From the NCBI GenBank assembly GCA_030704615.1, contig CM060731.1, forward strand, positions 67,250,756-67,314,755: a stretch of 64,000 nucleotides of DNA, given 5' to 3'. The position numbers were made by a program, and so were the translations under genes. A model generated the notes under the pieces. The model was given only the letters and a program-made list of their open reading frames with translations, ran no database searches and had not been told where the DNA came from. Source of the DNA: Takakia lepidozioides (lineage: Eukaryota; Streptophyta; Takakiopsida; Takakiales; Takakiaceae). Below, in pieces: positions 11,552-22,690 of the stretch (its first letter is position 1; each line of letters opens with the position of its first letter).

Positions 11552-12327
11552 ACCCCTAATGGACCAGGCAGTTTTTGGTGGCCCCTCCAAAACATGACAT
11601 ACCCTCGCGAATGAGGGTATACCTCTTAGGAAACTAACATCCACAGGGATGAACCGTATGAATGGGAGGCTACCTACTTCATCCAGCTTCTGTGAAAATT
11701 TCAGCTCATTCCACCGTGTCGTTTGGAAGATTATAAGAAATTTGCAAGCCCAAAATTTGGGGTACACTCCAAATTTAGAGTGGAAAAATGGTTTGACCAG
11801 AAATTGGATCGACAAAATATTTTTTCCTCGCAAGACCCCATCCAGATTCCAATTATGTGGCACCTAAAGCATGTTGCCCCAAAATTTCAAAGTAGAATTC
11901 CAAAATCTTGATAAGGTTGCTTGGTATGGAAAGAAAGGGGGGTCAAAACACACCATGAAGCTCAAATGACATGTAATTCAAGCTTAGGGAGTCGAAATTT
12001 CCTTGGAATCACAATTGTTGCGGTGAAAGTGTTCTTGAATGCTGAACTACTACCTCCAAAAAAAATTCAGAATTCTAACAAAAATTCAGGCAGAGATTTG
12101 CATTTGTTTCCATTTGTACTTTTGCCTTGTTGTCACCCCTTCAGCCTGCCGCGTCCCTAAGTCAAAGCTGCTGGAGGACCAATTTTGGGCACCCCTGCAC
12201 ACTAATATAAATACTGACGGCAGGGCTTTCATTATTTTAGGGTGCCATAAAGACGGGCAGGTGCATGACATCAAGGTGCATCGTGGATGATTTCTGACGC
12301 GACCGGGTCGCCTCGTTCATTAGGGGT
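11552..12327. mobile_element. 776-bp non-autonomous TIR transposon with TA target duplication
   Basis: The left end reads ACCCCTAATGGACCAGGCA and the reverse complement of the right end reads ACCCCTAATGAACGAGGCG: 16 of 19 positions match. TA flanks both ends (11550-11551 and 12328-12329). No transposase is encoded; frames inside are short and on both strands. Relatives occur at 10023-10960 (plus) and ending at about 15492 (minus). The TA duplication suggests the Tc1/mariner or a related superfamily, but the class is not proven. Confidence 0.75.
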
Positions 12328-12369
12328 TAAGCTGTGTGCTTTAATGACATTTATTTATATATAGGGTGA

Positions 12370-12610
12370 GCAATAGAAATACTATACCAGTGCTCATATA
12401 CCCCCAATATCACTATAAAAAAGTACAATACTAGTACCATACTCATGTATAGGCTAAAATACAATTACTCATACCATACCCAAGTTGCTCATACCTGTAT
12501 AGATACCTATATCAGCCTGGTATGAAAAAAGGGGTCGGACCCTTCATACCAAGACCAGTTTGGTCGTAAAAAATGGACATATCAGTCCAACATTCGCTAT
12601 CAGTCAACAA
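12370..12610. repeat. GGTAT/ATACC-rich degenerate tract
   Basis: The words ATACC, GGTAT and CATACC are dense and aperiodic (for example ACTATACCAGTG, CATACCAAGACCAG). It is the same composition type as the tracts at 9160 and 13110. Confidence 0.55.
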
Positions 12611-13109
12611 CTTCTTAGCAGTACTCTTTCACAAGTTATTTATAGGGCTCACCATTGAACAGGAGCAATGTGAAGTGGCTTTTAATTAGGCGAGCAGTGG
12701 CCGACGTCTCTCTAGTTCTCTAGTTAGGGTTGAGAAAAATGGCTCTTAATTAGGCAAGCCCTGGCTGGTGTCTCTCTACTTCTCTAGTTAGGGTTGAGAA
12801 ATTTAGGGTGCTTGGCAGTAAAGAGCCATGATATTTTTCTTCGTTCATTATTAGGTCGTTTATAGGGCAAAAGATCCCAGTGCCACCTCAAATGTCTATT
12901 CCCATTACGTAGAGCAGTTTCATTAATGAGGGAATCTTTAGAAGGTCCAAAAATAAGACATGGAGGGTGGGACGAATGGTATGGCACTGAAAGGGGTATG
13001 GGTAGGGGTAATTTGGCTTGTGAGGTGTCAAGCCAAGCTAAGAAGAAGGGAGCAGATGGGCCCATCTGGGATGCTTGGGAATTTGTCGTGACTCACTGTC
13101 TCACCTAGG

Positions 13110-13700
13110 AATATACCAGTGTTTGGACTGGTATCAATATTGGTATGTATATTGGTATGAAGTACCAGACCAGTCTGGTATCGCCTCATGCCACTACCTA
13201 GCATATACCCGTATTGGCTCTGGTATGTGCTTCCTAATACTGTGGATGCTACCCTACCAGTCTGGTAGGTGGTTGAAAATCTGGTACTTGATACCAGTAC
13301 CAGGTCCATTTTTGTCAGGAGAACCTAGGTATCAATATCGACGGCGCAGTAAGGATGGATGCAGCTTTCAATAAGCAAAATAAAAATCAGGCCGGAAGAT
13401 GAAATATGTGAAGCTGGATAATTTGAGGAGTAATATCAATGAGAAGCATGCTTGTACACATTTATATGAGAAGTGGGAGTTTTTTTTATACCAGACTACT
13501 ATTGATATTACCCTGGTATCGATTTCTAAAAACTCTTGCTATTGATACCCGTAAAACAGCACACTAATCATGTATTATTGATACCACCATGGTATCAAAA
13601 TCTTAGATTTTTGCCAATACCAGTACCTACCTGGTATCACAATTGGCCGGGGGCCTATATACCAATACCAATACCAATATGGTGTGTTCAAAATACTATA
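13110..13700. repeat. GGTAT/ATACC-rich degenerate tract
   Basis: CTGGTATC, GATACCAG and CAATACCAATACC recur many times with partial inverted symmetry (ACCAGTCTGGT). It is non-coding. From 13750 to 14330 no feature is recognised apart from a G-rich stretch at 13900-14020. Confidence 0.55.
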
Positions 13701-14333
13701 CCAGTCCACCTGTGGGGTGAAATCGGTGGGTCCATCTCCAACTAGGTATAGCCATCTTCAGTGGCTTTTTAGATAGTTATGTATGTAGGTATAGCCATCT
13801 TCACTAGTTTACTAGTTGACTTTCTAGATAGTTTTGCTGTTAGTGGGGTGAGAAGCAACTCACTAACCAGATGTGGAAGGAAGGAAGGTGGTTACACTGC
13901 GTGCATGGTTGTGGCTGGTGCAGGAGTATACAGGGGTGGGGTTGGTGAAGAACGATATGGTTGCACACATTGGGGCAGTGGGATGGGGAGAGGGTTGGGG
14001 GCTGGTCAAGGACGATACAGCTGCAGAGTGGGATTTACAGGTTCAACACACAATCATCTTACTCATGAAATTTCTGCCTACAATCCCAAACACGCATTTT
14101 AGATATGTGCAGGAGCTCAAGAAATTTATGCTTCATTGCTCTGCTCTACTTTTGCAAATCCATTATACTACAACTTTTTGTAGAAAGTACTAAACATCAG
14201 TGTGGGAAATTTTGAAGGTAAGAAAACGAGAGATATTGGAGCATACAATAGGGATGCAGGAAATGGTCCATGAGAGCAACTGATGGGATGAAGACATGTG
14301 TCCCAGCCACGTCCAGGGGCCACCGCCCGGATA

Positions 14334-14741
14334 TACCGTACTGACCTAGCTTATTAGGCACTTCTGCCCCCTAATAATTAATCAAAATGGAATATTATTA
14401 GGCAGATTCATTTTTATTATTTAGGCACCGCACCTAGGTAATTTCCAAACATTAGGTACAGTCGACCCTAGATAATAATGAACATTGTTTTTGACCTCCC
14501 TAAAAGACTATTGTTGAGGTAATTTTCTTTAAAAAAAGCATAATGGTCTTGAAAATAGATATTACCTCAACAATTGTTTTTGACCTCCCTCAAAAACTAT
14601 TGTTGAGGTAATTTTCGAGCAATTAGGCACTTCTCAGGAAAGTTTTCCAAGTTTTAGGCACATTTTCCAAAAATGTTCTAAATTTAATTAGGCACTTGAT
14701 TTTGAATTAAGTATTGCCTAATAAGCTAGTTCAGTACGGTA
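14334..14741. mobile_element. 408-bp TIR element with subterminal TTAGGCAC repeats
   Basis: The left end begins TACCGTACTGACCTAGCTTA and the reverse complement of the right end begins TACCGTACTGAACTAGCTTA. They continue together through TTAGGCA, giving inverted repeats of about 27 bp with one mismatch. TA flanks both ends (14332-14333, 14742-14743). Inside, TTAGGCA or TTAGGCAC occurs at least six times, and a block containing GTTTTTGACCTCCCT with TATTGTTGAGGTAATTTT is duplicated (about 14487-14525 and 14574-14615). Repeated subterminal motifs are typical transposase-binding sites. There is no ORF. Confidence 0.8.
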
Positions 14742-14949
14742 TAAGGAGGGGAAGCTTGCCATGGCCTCTCCTGCCTCCAACTTACGGACTACTAACTTAC
14801 TAACTAATCTACACCCACACCCAAAGCCTCCATTAAAAAGAAAAAATATGGAACAGGTACCATGAGAAAATTATATGCTAGCTCTATTATTTAGATAAGC
14901 TCCCAAGTTTGGGTGGGGTTTGGGTGGGCCCTGTCCATTAGAGAGTCGT

Positions 14950-15492
14950 CCAGGAATTAATAAGCGGGGTTATAGTAAGCTAAACAAGGATTTGCATTAA
15001 TAACCGTCATGTAAGTAAAGTAAAAAGAAGGTAGGAAGGTGAGAGGTATTAAATCGGGGATGGTTCAGCCGGCAATTCGGGTAAGAAGGTTTTTAGGGGT
15101 GACATGTCTAGGGCCTTCTAGATTAGCATTAGAAAGCAACCAGGCCCCAAAAATGCAGATGGATCTGAATTTCTAGATGCCCAGCAATCTGAATCTGGAT
15201 GGCATTCACAATCAGAAACCAACACCAAAGGGACTTTGCTTGGTCAAACTAGTTTTCAGGACCCAAATCCCAGTGGATTTACAAAATCCACCTTGTGCTT
15301 TTGTTATACATATATTTTCCAGCAGTGAATTTGTTTGAAATTTTGTGAGTAAGTGGATGTAGTTATATGGGTTTCTGTAAGGTTCAAATCCGCGGATGGT
15401 ACAATGTATTGAGACAGAGAGGGTTATATATGCAGGCATGGCAGGTTTTGAGGCCCACTAGCCCAAAAACTCGTCGGCACTTAGGGGTTAAA
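14950..15492 (-). mobile_element. Minus-strand relative of the 776-bp TIR family (fragment)
   Basis: Read on the minus strand from 15492, TTTAACCCCTAAGTG is followed by GAGTTTTTGGG, CCTCAAAACC, GATTTGAACC and ACTCACAAAATTTCA. These follow the order of the left part of the 11552-12327 element. The match fades toward 14950 and no second terminus is visible. Confidence 0.4.
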
Positions 15493-15494
15493 CC

Positions 15495-16700
15495 GTCATG
15501 TTTAATGTGTCCAGATAATGCAATGTGCAGCCTCCCTCTCCAGATCGCTACAAAGGAGGTAGAGCCAAATCTTGTCTCACAAATCCAAAAACTTACAAGA
15601 AGCTGGCCAACATCATGATGTATATTTCTATGGAAACTGGACTCAACTGGATCAGCCATGTAGGAATTTGTGATTTTTGTTTTCCTATTTTGCAAAGGTT
15701 TTTAAAAAAAAAATTGCAGCTCACAAAATGGTTATAAGATTCCAATTCTTACAAGTATGAATTGTGAAATTTGAGGTCTCAGTGCCTAAGGGATCTAGTT
15801 AGGAACTTGATTGAAGAGTCATAGAGCTTAACACAATTTTAGTAATGAATAAAAAGGTGGCCAGGGGTGCAGATTTTGCAGTCAAGGGTGGAAAAAGGCT
15901 TAGGGCTAACACTGTGCAGCCTCACATGGGCGTCTTACGATCAGTAGGCATCCACTTCACTTGACGTGCGTTACTTTCGGAGCTCTATCTTTCTTTCGGA
16001 CTCCGGGGCACCTTCCCCAACACAAAGAGCACAACGCACTGCCCGAGTGGATCCACACTTCTCGTATCCGGTCCAACAACCAGCACTTGCAGCGAGGTTC
16101 ATTTGGCCTGCCGTTTCAAGGTAGTAATGACACATGCGCAATAGAGAGACCACATTTCTCTGTCGTTCCTCCATCGTACCACACTATCCCGTGTTATCAG
16201 AGTTGGATAAATATGATTCAAGCTGCTTATTCGTCATACATTCCCAATATCGAGTCTGTCCCGGCGCTATCAGTATCGAGTCTGCCCAAACCTTGGTCCG
16301 TCGTGAAGAGTCTGCATGTAGTGGAGCAGCAGGAAGTAAAGTTTAATCTGACTAAAAATTGGAAGTGTTTACCCATCCTTGACTCACTACAAACGGGCTA
16401 CAAAAAAAAAACTGATAATTTTGTAGCAAGGCAGATCGATTGTGAAGAATTTCCTCCAACAAAACAGATCAAAACAACCAGTCTTTCCAGAATTTTGATA
16501 AGAAAACTTTTTCCTCTATTCCTTTGAATCCTTTTTGGTCCTCCAATAAATCAATATAATCTTACCTCAGTTTCCATGGATGTTATAAATATGGCATCAG
16601 TTTTTTTTTCGGCAGTTCGGTGAGAAGTCTCAAAACGGAAACAGTGCACCGATGCTCTTTTTCCAGAGGGAAGGATGGAACTAACCACTAAAAACTTTGA
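15495..16700. other. Unannotated DNA downstream of gene B
   Basis: A plus-strand frame of 188 codons (15961-16527) is open but has no recognisable domain and overlaps a minus-strand frame of 67 codons. I cannot support either as a gene. The region may hold the 3' untranslated part of gene B. Confidence 0.35.
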
Positions 16701-16853
16701 TGGGGCCAGGCAACACGTCCGACAATGGGGTGAAAAGAAGTGGGAAGATACCCACCATCGACCACCTTCGGATTGCACTGCGCCCCCTATATTGCTCTCT
16801 TGCACCACCTGTCCTTCCAGCAACAAGAGATATTCTCCTCCTTGGGGAACGTT
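16700..16853 (-). pseudogene. C-terminal module of gene B beyond its stop codon
   Basis: After the TGA at 16854-16856 the same frame stays open and reads GEYLLLLEGQVVQESN and then GGRWWVSSHFFSPH. The corresponding end of gene A reads EAEFHVALAEEVTRG and DGNWWVPSSQFSES. The similarity on both sides of the TGA (IYTVDRL against FYFVDRL) indicates that the ancestral protein continued through this point. It is now either untranslated or reached only by readthrough or alternative splicing. Confidence 0.55.
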
Positions 16854-19800
16854 TCACAATCTGTCCACTGTGTAGATCCGAGCTCCAACTTCTTGGCTTC
16901 CTGAAGGCTTTGTGCTAGGGCCAGGGCTTGATGACTCTGGCTAATTTGCTTGTGACCCTGGATAGATGGGCCGAAACTGCTACTGCAGTTTGTCTAGGAA
17001 AGACTTGGATCTGCTGGGTCTACATATCCATTCCTGGAATGAGAAGTTTAGGTTTGGCAAACTCATGTGGTTCTTCTCTAGAATTTGTGACATAGGAGGC
17101 TTCCCTGGTGTTATCATTCAGTTGTAGCTTCTCCACCCAAGGCAATGGCTTCTTCGGTTCCCGGGAGGTGGGTGTATTAATCCTCAGGCCAGGGTCCTCC
17201 TCATGTATAGATTCTGCCACAGGACTCTGCTCCCGTACTGGCGGCTCTATGCGTACACACTTTCTCTTCTCCTCTCTTTGTTTGCTATAACGGTTGTTTC
17301 CTGTTGCAGAATTAAAGCCTGAAGATCCCCTGCCATCTCTCCGCTTTCTTATATAGCCTGCTGCTCGTTTTTCTGGCAGAGTCCTTCTCACTACCCCGGG
17401 TTTGAGCAAAGACTTAGGCATCACAACCCCTTCTGATCGACAACCTGCACAACGTATGTCCGATACATCATACACAAGCTCAGGACAAATGAAAACTGGG
17501 ATAGCTAGTTATCAATTCATTGTGTACCTACCCAGGTGTAGTTGTAACATACTACTCTCTTGCATTCCTCACCATGGGTGACTAAAAGTGTTACAGGGCT
17601 TCAGAATGGAGGTGCTTATAAGCAAGGCCGGCTTACAAGTGATTGTGGATTCAAAACCACATCTAGGTGTATGTTGTATGTCACACAAGCAATAAAGACT
17701 ACAAATGATGGGCCCAACAGAGTTACTCTTGTTGTACAACATGAAAATTGTCTGGTAGAAGATTGCAGACAGAAGCACACCTGTCTCATTGACGCCTGGA
17801 GGATTTGAGGAGTCGCTGGAGTGGTTGTCATGCTTGATCGAAGCTTTTGAACTTGCAGGAACAGGTGGGCTAGTGTCCAACACTGCACTTTCATCACCTT
17901 GCTGCACTCCATCTTTGACTAGAACTTGACCTTCGCCATGATGTTGCTCTTGATGATAGAAAAGGTCTTCCACCTCGTCTTCAAAAACAATGGGATTGAA
18001 AGATGAACCTAGTGCTGCAGAAATGTTGGCTAATGCACATTCTTCCTTGACCGTCACTGCTGCTGGCTTGTGAGGGGGATGTAACTCCTCGCAAATACTG
18101 GGTTTAAGCTGTAAAATGACGTAACTGAATCTTTTGAGGAATACTAACCGTGTCTGTTCGATACAAACTAAACTTATCGCTTACAAAGGTATTCTTGCAC
18201 TATATGCTGCCACTAAGGGTCATGGATCTCTCCACAAAACCATTGACCAGAAAACTCCACATTTCACACTTTCCACTGCCGGTATCTCTTCCAAATGAAC
18301 CTGACCTCAGAGAAAACAGTGTGCTGCTGCAACAAAGGGAAGGGAAGGGAAGGGATCATCTATATATAAAATAGAGAAGAACAACCACATACAGACATTA
18401 GAGGTAATCCAAGCAGATGTTGCCTAAGCTACCTCGCAACATAGAGAGTTTACTCCGAACATTGTGCTGTCTATCACAAATTCTCAGAACCATCAGCTTC
18501 ATATTTTGGCAGTGACAATCTGCCACCACTCCCCTCTGACTTCATTAGCTCCCAAAAATGATAATACTAAAATTTCATGGGCATATCATTATACTGTAAA
18601 TCTTCTTTCTGAAGTTCTCCCGTTCAAATTGCAGGGAAAACTCAGCTATGACGTCAGCTAGCACTCAGCAGGCAAAGCTAATCAAAAGAGTCAGCTTCTT
18701 CACTTGCGCATAGCACTTGAATTATGATGTGAAATTATGTAGGAAGTATGCCATAGGATCTGAAATTTTACTTTTATAGCTTGTCTTGAGGAAAGGGAAC
18801 AGATTACATAATCTGCGACTAAATAAATAACCTGCATTTTCATGGCATTGGAGGTTTGCTTGAATCATAGGTTGGTGCACCAGAATTACCTCTTTAACTG
18901 TCATTCGATCCACAATGCACACAATCATACATTCATCTATTTGTCTGCTTTACCTTGAAAGGTCCGGAAGTCTGTCTCTCGAAAATTTGGTTTGCGGGAT
19001 TTCTTCTGTCCACCACCAACTCCTCAACTTTGAACTTAACCCTCTGATTTTGTGTGCAAGTAGCCTGGCAGCATTTCACTTGACAATTTGTTGCTGGTAG
19101 ATCTCTGTCAATCATCTGCTCCCCACGGTCACACCTAGTCCTCTGCCTCCTTTGCTCTTCAAGGGAATTTTTAGGGTCCAGAGGCTCATGTGCCATGTGG
19201 ACCTGTTTTCTGATTAGCGCAGCTGAAACTCCACCAGAGTGTCCTTCCTTCTCTCTTACAGGCATTTGAAAGCTGTCCTTGTTTGTCCTGGGCAAAGACT
19301 GTAAGTTTGTCTGGCCAATAGAGGTTGCTCTATCAAAAGCTCGCGGACTTCCTAGTGGCTCTGCAATAGAGTAGCATGGAGTCCTCTCCCAATCTATCTG
19401 TGTCTCTTTTTCTGGCATGTGGACCTGTTTTATGATTGGTGCAGCTGAAACTCCTCCAGAATGTCCATCCTTCTCTCTTACAGGCATTTGAAAGCTGTCC
19501 ACGTTTGTCCTGGGGAAAGACTGTGTGTTTGTCTGGACAACAGAGGTTGCTCTGTCAAAATCTCGCGGACTTCCTTGAGTGACTAGTGGCTCTGCAATAG
19601 AGTAGCATGGAGTCCTCTCCCAATCTATCTGTGTGTCTGTTTCTGGCATGTGGATCTGTTTTATGATTAGTGCAGCTGAAACTCCTCCAGAATGTCCTTC
19701 CTTCTCTCTTACAGGCATTTGACAGCTTTCTACGTTTGTCCTGGGCAAAGACTCTGTGTTTACAGTCTGCACAATAGAGGTCGCTCTATCAAAAGCACCC

Positions 19801-21857
19801 AGACTTCCTCGAGTGACTACTGGCTCTGCAATAGAGTAGCATGGAGTCCTCTTCCAATCAATCTGTGTGTCTGTTTCCCAGATTGAGTCACCTACATAAT
19901 TGATCAAATGTTCATGCATCTCTGCTTGTGGTGACTGGCTATATTTGTGACACTTTTCCAGGATCCTTGGCGGAGTATGCAGATTTGTCGTCTCAATTGG
20001 TTTCACAGTACTGATCATTACAGGGCTGCCTCCATTCAGGAGTTCCTCTACACTTGTGTCCCTGCACTTCTGTTTAGCAAGAATGATTGCCCTCACTGAT
20101 TGACCAAGTTGAGAGTTGGGATTGTCCCTTGAAACTTCTTCCTTAACCAACAGAGTGAGTCTGGGCTTTTCTTCGGAAAAATCCAAGTATGGTGTGTCCT
20201 CTTCCTCATAGATGTGTGTTGTTGCTGATCCCAAAGGCTTACTGTCGGGATTTCCAGGCCAACAGGGAGTCCTGGTGACAGACTCCATTTTGTGCGAAAG
20301 GAGGGTCCGAGAAGAAGTTGGAGGAGCCAATACTGCAGACTTGAAGGCAGACATAGGTACCCCATCAAGGCCTGAGTGCTCAGTCTTCACATAGGGGGAA
20401 TTAACATCCATAATCTCTGTCCACCCTGCAGTGCATTTTGCCTTGATATCAATGTTTCTCTCCCCAAAAGTAAGAGTCTCACTGGCATCAGATGACCTCT
20501 TTGTTTCAGCAAGGAGAGACCCCGTGAAGAGGACTTTGGAAGACCTCTTTAATTCTGCAGAGAGAGCAGCCTCAAAGTCTCTGTCCTTCCTCTTCCCAGT
20601 CAAAGAGCCACTACTGCAACCTTTCTCCAGCATGCCTGTCCCCAATAGAAATGGAATGGAACAAGACCTAGCTTTTGTGGGACCGCCACAATTTTTCTGA
20701 GGTGAATTATTCTGCCTCTCGCAGCCAAATCTATCAAATATACGTACTGAGAAGTGTGACTTGGCGATGAGTGTGAAAAGTAGCAACTCTCCTTTCTTAA
20801 GAAGATGGTAAGAAGCGAAAGCCTTCCACCCTTTTGTGAAGGCCACCGTAGAGTAGCAGGGGCTTTCAAGGCACACGTTGAAGGTCTGCCCACATGGTCC
20901 TTGAATCAAAACGATCTCCTCTACATTCATTCCACTGCGTTTTACAAACACCGAGGGTATTTGCTGGACAAAAGACCACAAACGAGCTTGATTTAGAGAC
21001 CATTTACACATCCCAATCCCCTAAAGAGAACCGTATTAAACTAAGATCCCAACACTTGATCCCATCCATACTGTGGTAACATTTGAAGTATAATTCAACA
21101 TCCACTTGTTATGAATAACAGACTAGAGAGGGATAGACGAGCGAATAGAAATTCTCCTTCCTATCACTGCGCGCTGCAATACTAAGCTGTAATTAAGTTC
21201 TTTGTAGGCATGCTTAGCCCCTCCGCTCTAACACGGCCATGCGTGGGTTTCTGGGTCACTCAAATGTGAAGTTGAGGTCTGATCATTGTCACTCAGGCAA
21301 GATTGTGGAGAAGTGCGAAAATATTCTTACCATCAATACCGGTCACAATAGTCGTGTAAGATTAGACGAATAGATCCCACTATTTGACAACAATCTGTCT
21401 CTCAGGATGCGCTACAATATGAGCTGTAAAGAAATGGATACGTAGCATGCTTGGCCCCTCCCCCTTAGACGGACTGTGAAATGGAAGGTTGACTGCAACA
21501 TGTGGAAATGGAAGATGAGTACACTTTTGAGAACAGGCAGAGGTAGCCATCGCGTGGGGCCAACCCACGCCCCGAGACATTTGTTAAGTCCGTAGCGAAT
21601 GTCTCGTCACAACTCAGATACAACCAACTTCAACCGAAGAACAACACGTCAGGAAAAGATACAAGACAGAAGAAGAAAGAGGTTTGTTGCGTATATGGAC
21701 ACATGTGGCTAGATTGAAGAAATCGTACCATCCTGCAATAACCGATGCGATATACAGCACTTTCCACCATAATCTTGTAAAAGCAGAGCGGCTGAGCTCC
21801 TCCAGCCTCCTCCACAGTTTGTGCCTCTCCACTGATGCATTCCGTTACCTCAATCAT
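16854..21857 (-). CDS. B3-domain (REM-like) DNA-binding protein with internal repeats, gene B
   Basis: A paralogue of gene A on the same strand, with a predicted nuclear DNA-binding role. My model has exons 21857-21756, 20963-18954, 18108-17781, 17444-17024 and 16914-16854; all junctions are GT/AG and the phases (0, 0, 1, 2) are consistent, giving 973 codons. The single B3 domain is split by a phase-0 intron as in gene A: AQPLCFYKIMVESA in exon 1, then QIPSVFVKRSG and GWKAFASYHLLKKGELLLF in exon 2. Exon 2 (670 codons) is otherwise low in predicted order and contains three repeats of about 77 residues. The last exon ends IYTVDRL and a TGA, shorter than gene A, which continues into a WWVPSS module. 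An in-frame ATG upstream at 22046 would add 63 residues; I prefer 21857 because exon 1 then resembles the length of gene A exon 1. Transcript evidence would be needed for the short last exon. Confidence 0.75.
19190..19878 (-). repeat. Three in-frame coding repeats of about 231-237 bp in gene B
   Basis: Each unit starts TQIDWERTPCYSIAEP (or a close variant), continues with FDRATS and PRTN, and ends QMPVREKEGHSGGVSAA followed by a KQVHM-type ending. The units begin near 19878, 19640 and 19410. Unit lengths stay multiples of three, so the frame is kept, which points to selection on the protein or to recent duplication. Confidence 0.9.
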
Positions 21858-22142
21858 CGTATACCGAAGAAAATATCTCCTGCAATGTTGAATCAGTCGT
21901 CGCACCAACGGCTTCTTGCTGCTGCCTGAAGTGAATCGAGCCGTGAGTCCCGTGAAATAACTCAGACTGCACTTTGGCAGGTGAGGGAGTCGATTGAACA
22001 ACTCAATTACACAACAGAGGCATGTTTGACAACACACCGCGTTCACCTTACTGCTGCTGCATTACAAACTAGAATTGGAGGCTTTGGACAGGGACCTATA
22101 AGTACATAGACCTGCTGCACAGTACAGCAGCACGGCCTCTCT

Positions 22143-22690
22143 GCTGTTTCAGAGAAACATCTCCAAGCTTCATTCCGGATGGCGATCATGACTAGGGATA
22201 GAACAGGGAGCACAATTAAAGATCACAGAGAGTACTGTGGGAGAGCAAATGCAAAACAACGGCTTCCAAATGTGTCCTATAATGACATCTTCAGATGGAT
22301 TCACAATTCCTGCAACTAGACTTGCTGTTTCAGAGAAAACATCTCCAAGCTTCATTCCGAAGGATGTTCAGGACTACGGAAGGCAGGGAGCAAAATTAAA
22401 GATACTAGAGAATACGATGGGAGAGAAAATGCAAAACAACGGCTTCCAAATGTGTCCTATAATGACATCTTCAGATGGATTCACAGTTCCTGCAATTAGA
22501 CTTGCTGTTTCAGAGAAAACATCTCCAAGCTTCATTCCGAAGGATGTTCATGACGGAAGGAACAGGAGCAAAATTAAAGATAGTAAAGAGTACGATGGGA
22601 GAGAAAATGCAATACAACGGCTACCAAATGTGTCCTGTAATGAATGCTTCACTGGATGCATTCATTCACAAATCCTGCAACCTTTGTTGT
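22143..22690. repeat. About 180-bp tandem repeat, three copies, upstream of gene B
   Basis: The word GCTGTTTCAGAGAAA starts units at 22143, 22324 and 22504, spacings of 181 and 180. The units share CATCTCCAAGCTTCATTCCG and GGCTTCCAAATGTGTCC. They lie just 5' of gene B, where they could affect its promoter. A 176-codon plus-strand frame across them follows from the unit length being near a multiple of three. Confidence 0.85.

Noticed and set aside
15961-16527. 188-codon plus-strand frame
   Set aside because: No recognisable domain, no neighbour or splice support, and an overlapping minus-strand frame; length alone is not enough.
19190-19878. CRISPR-like spaced repeats
   Set aside because: These are long coding repeats in a eukaryotic exon; no spacer structure and no associated genes.
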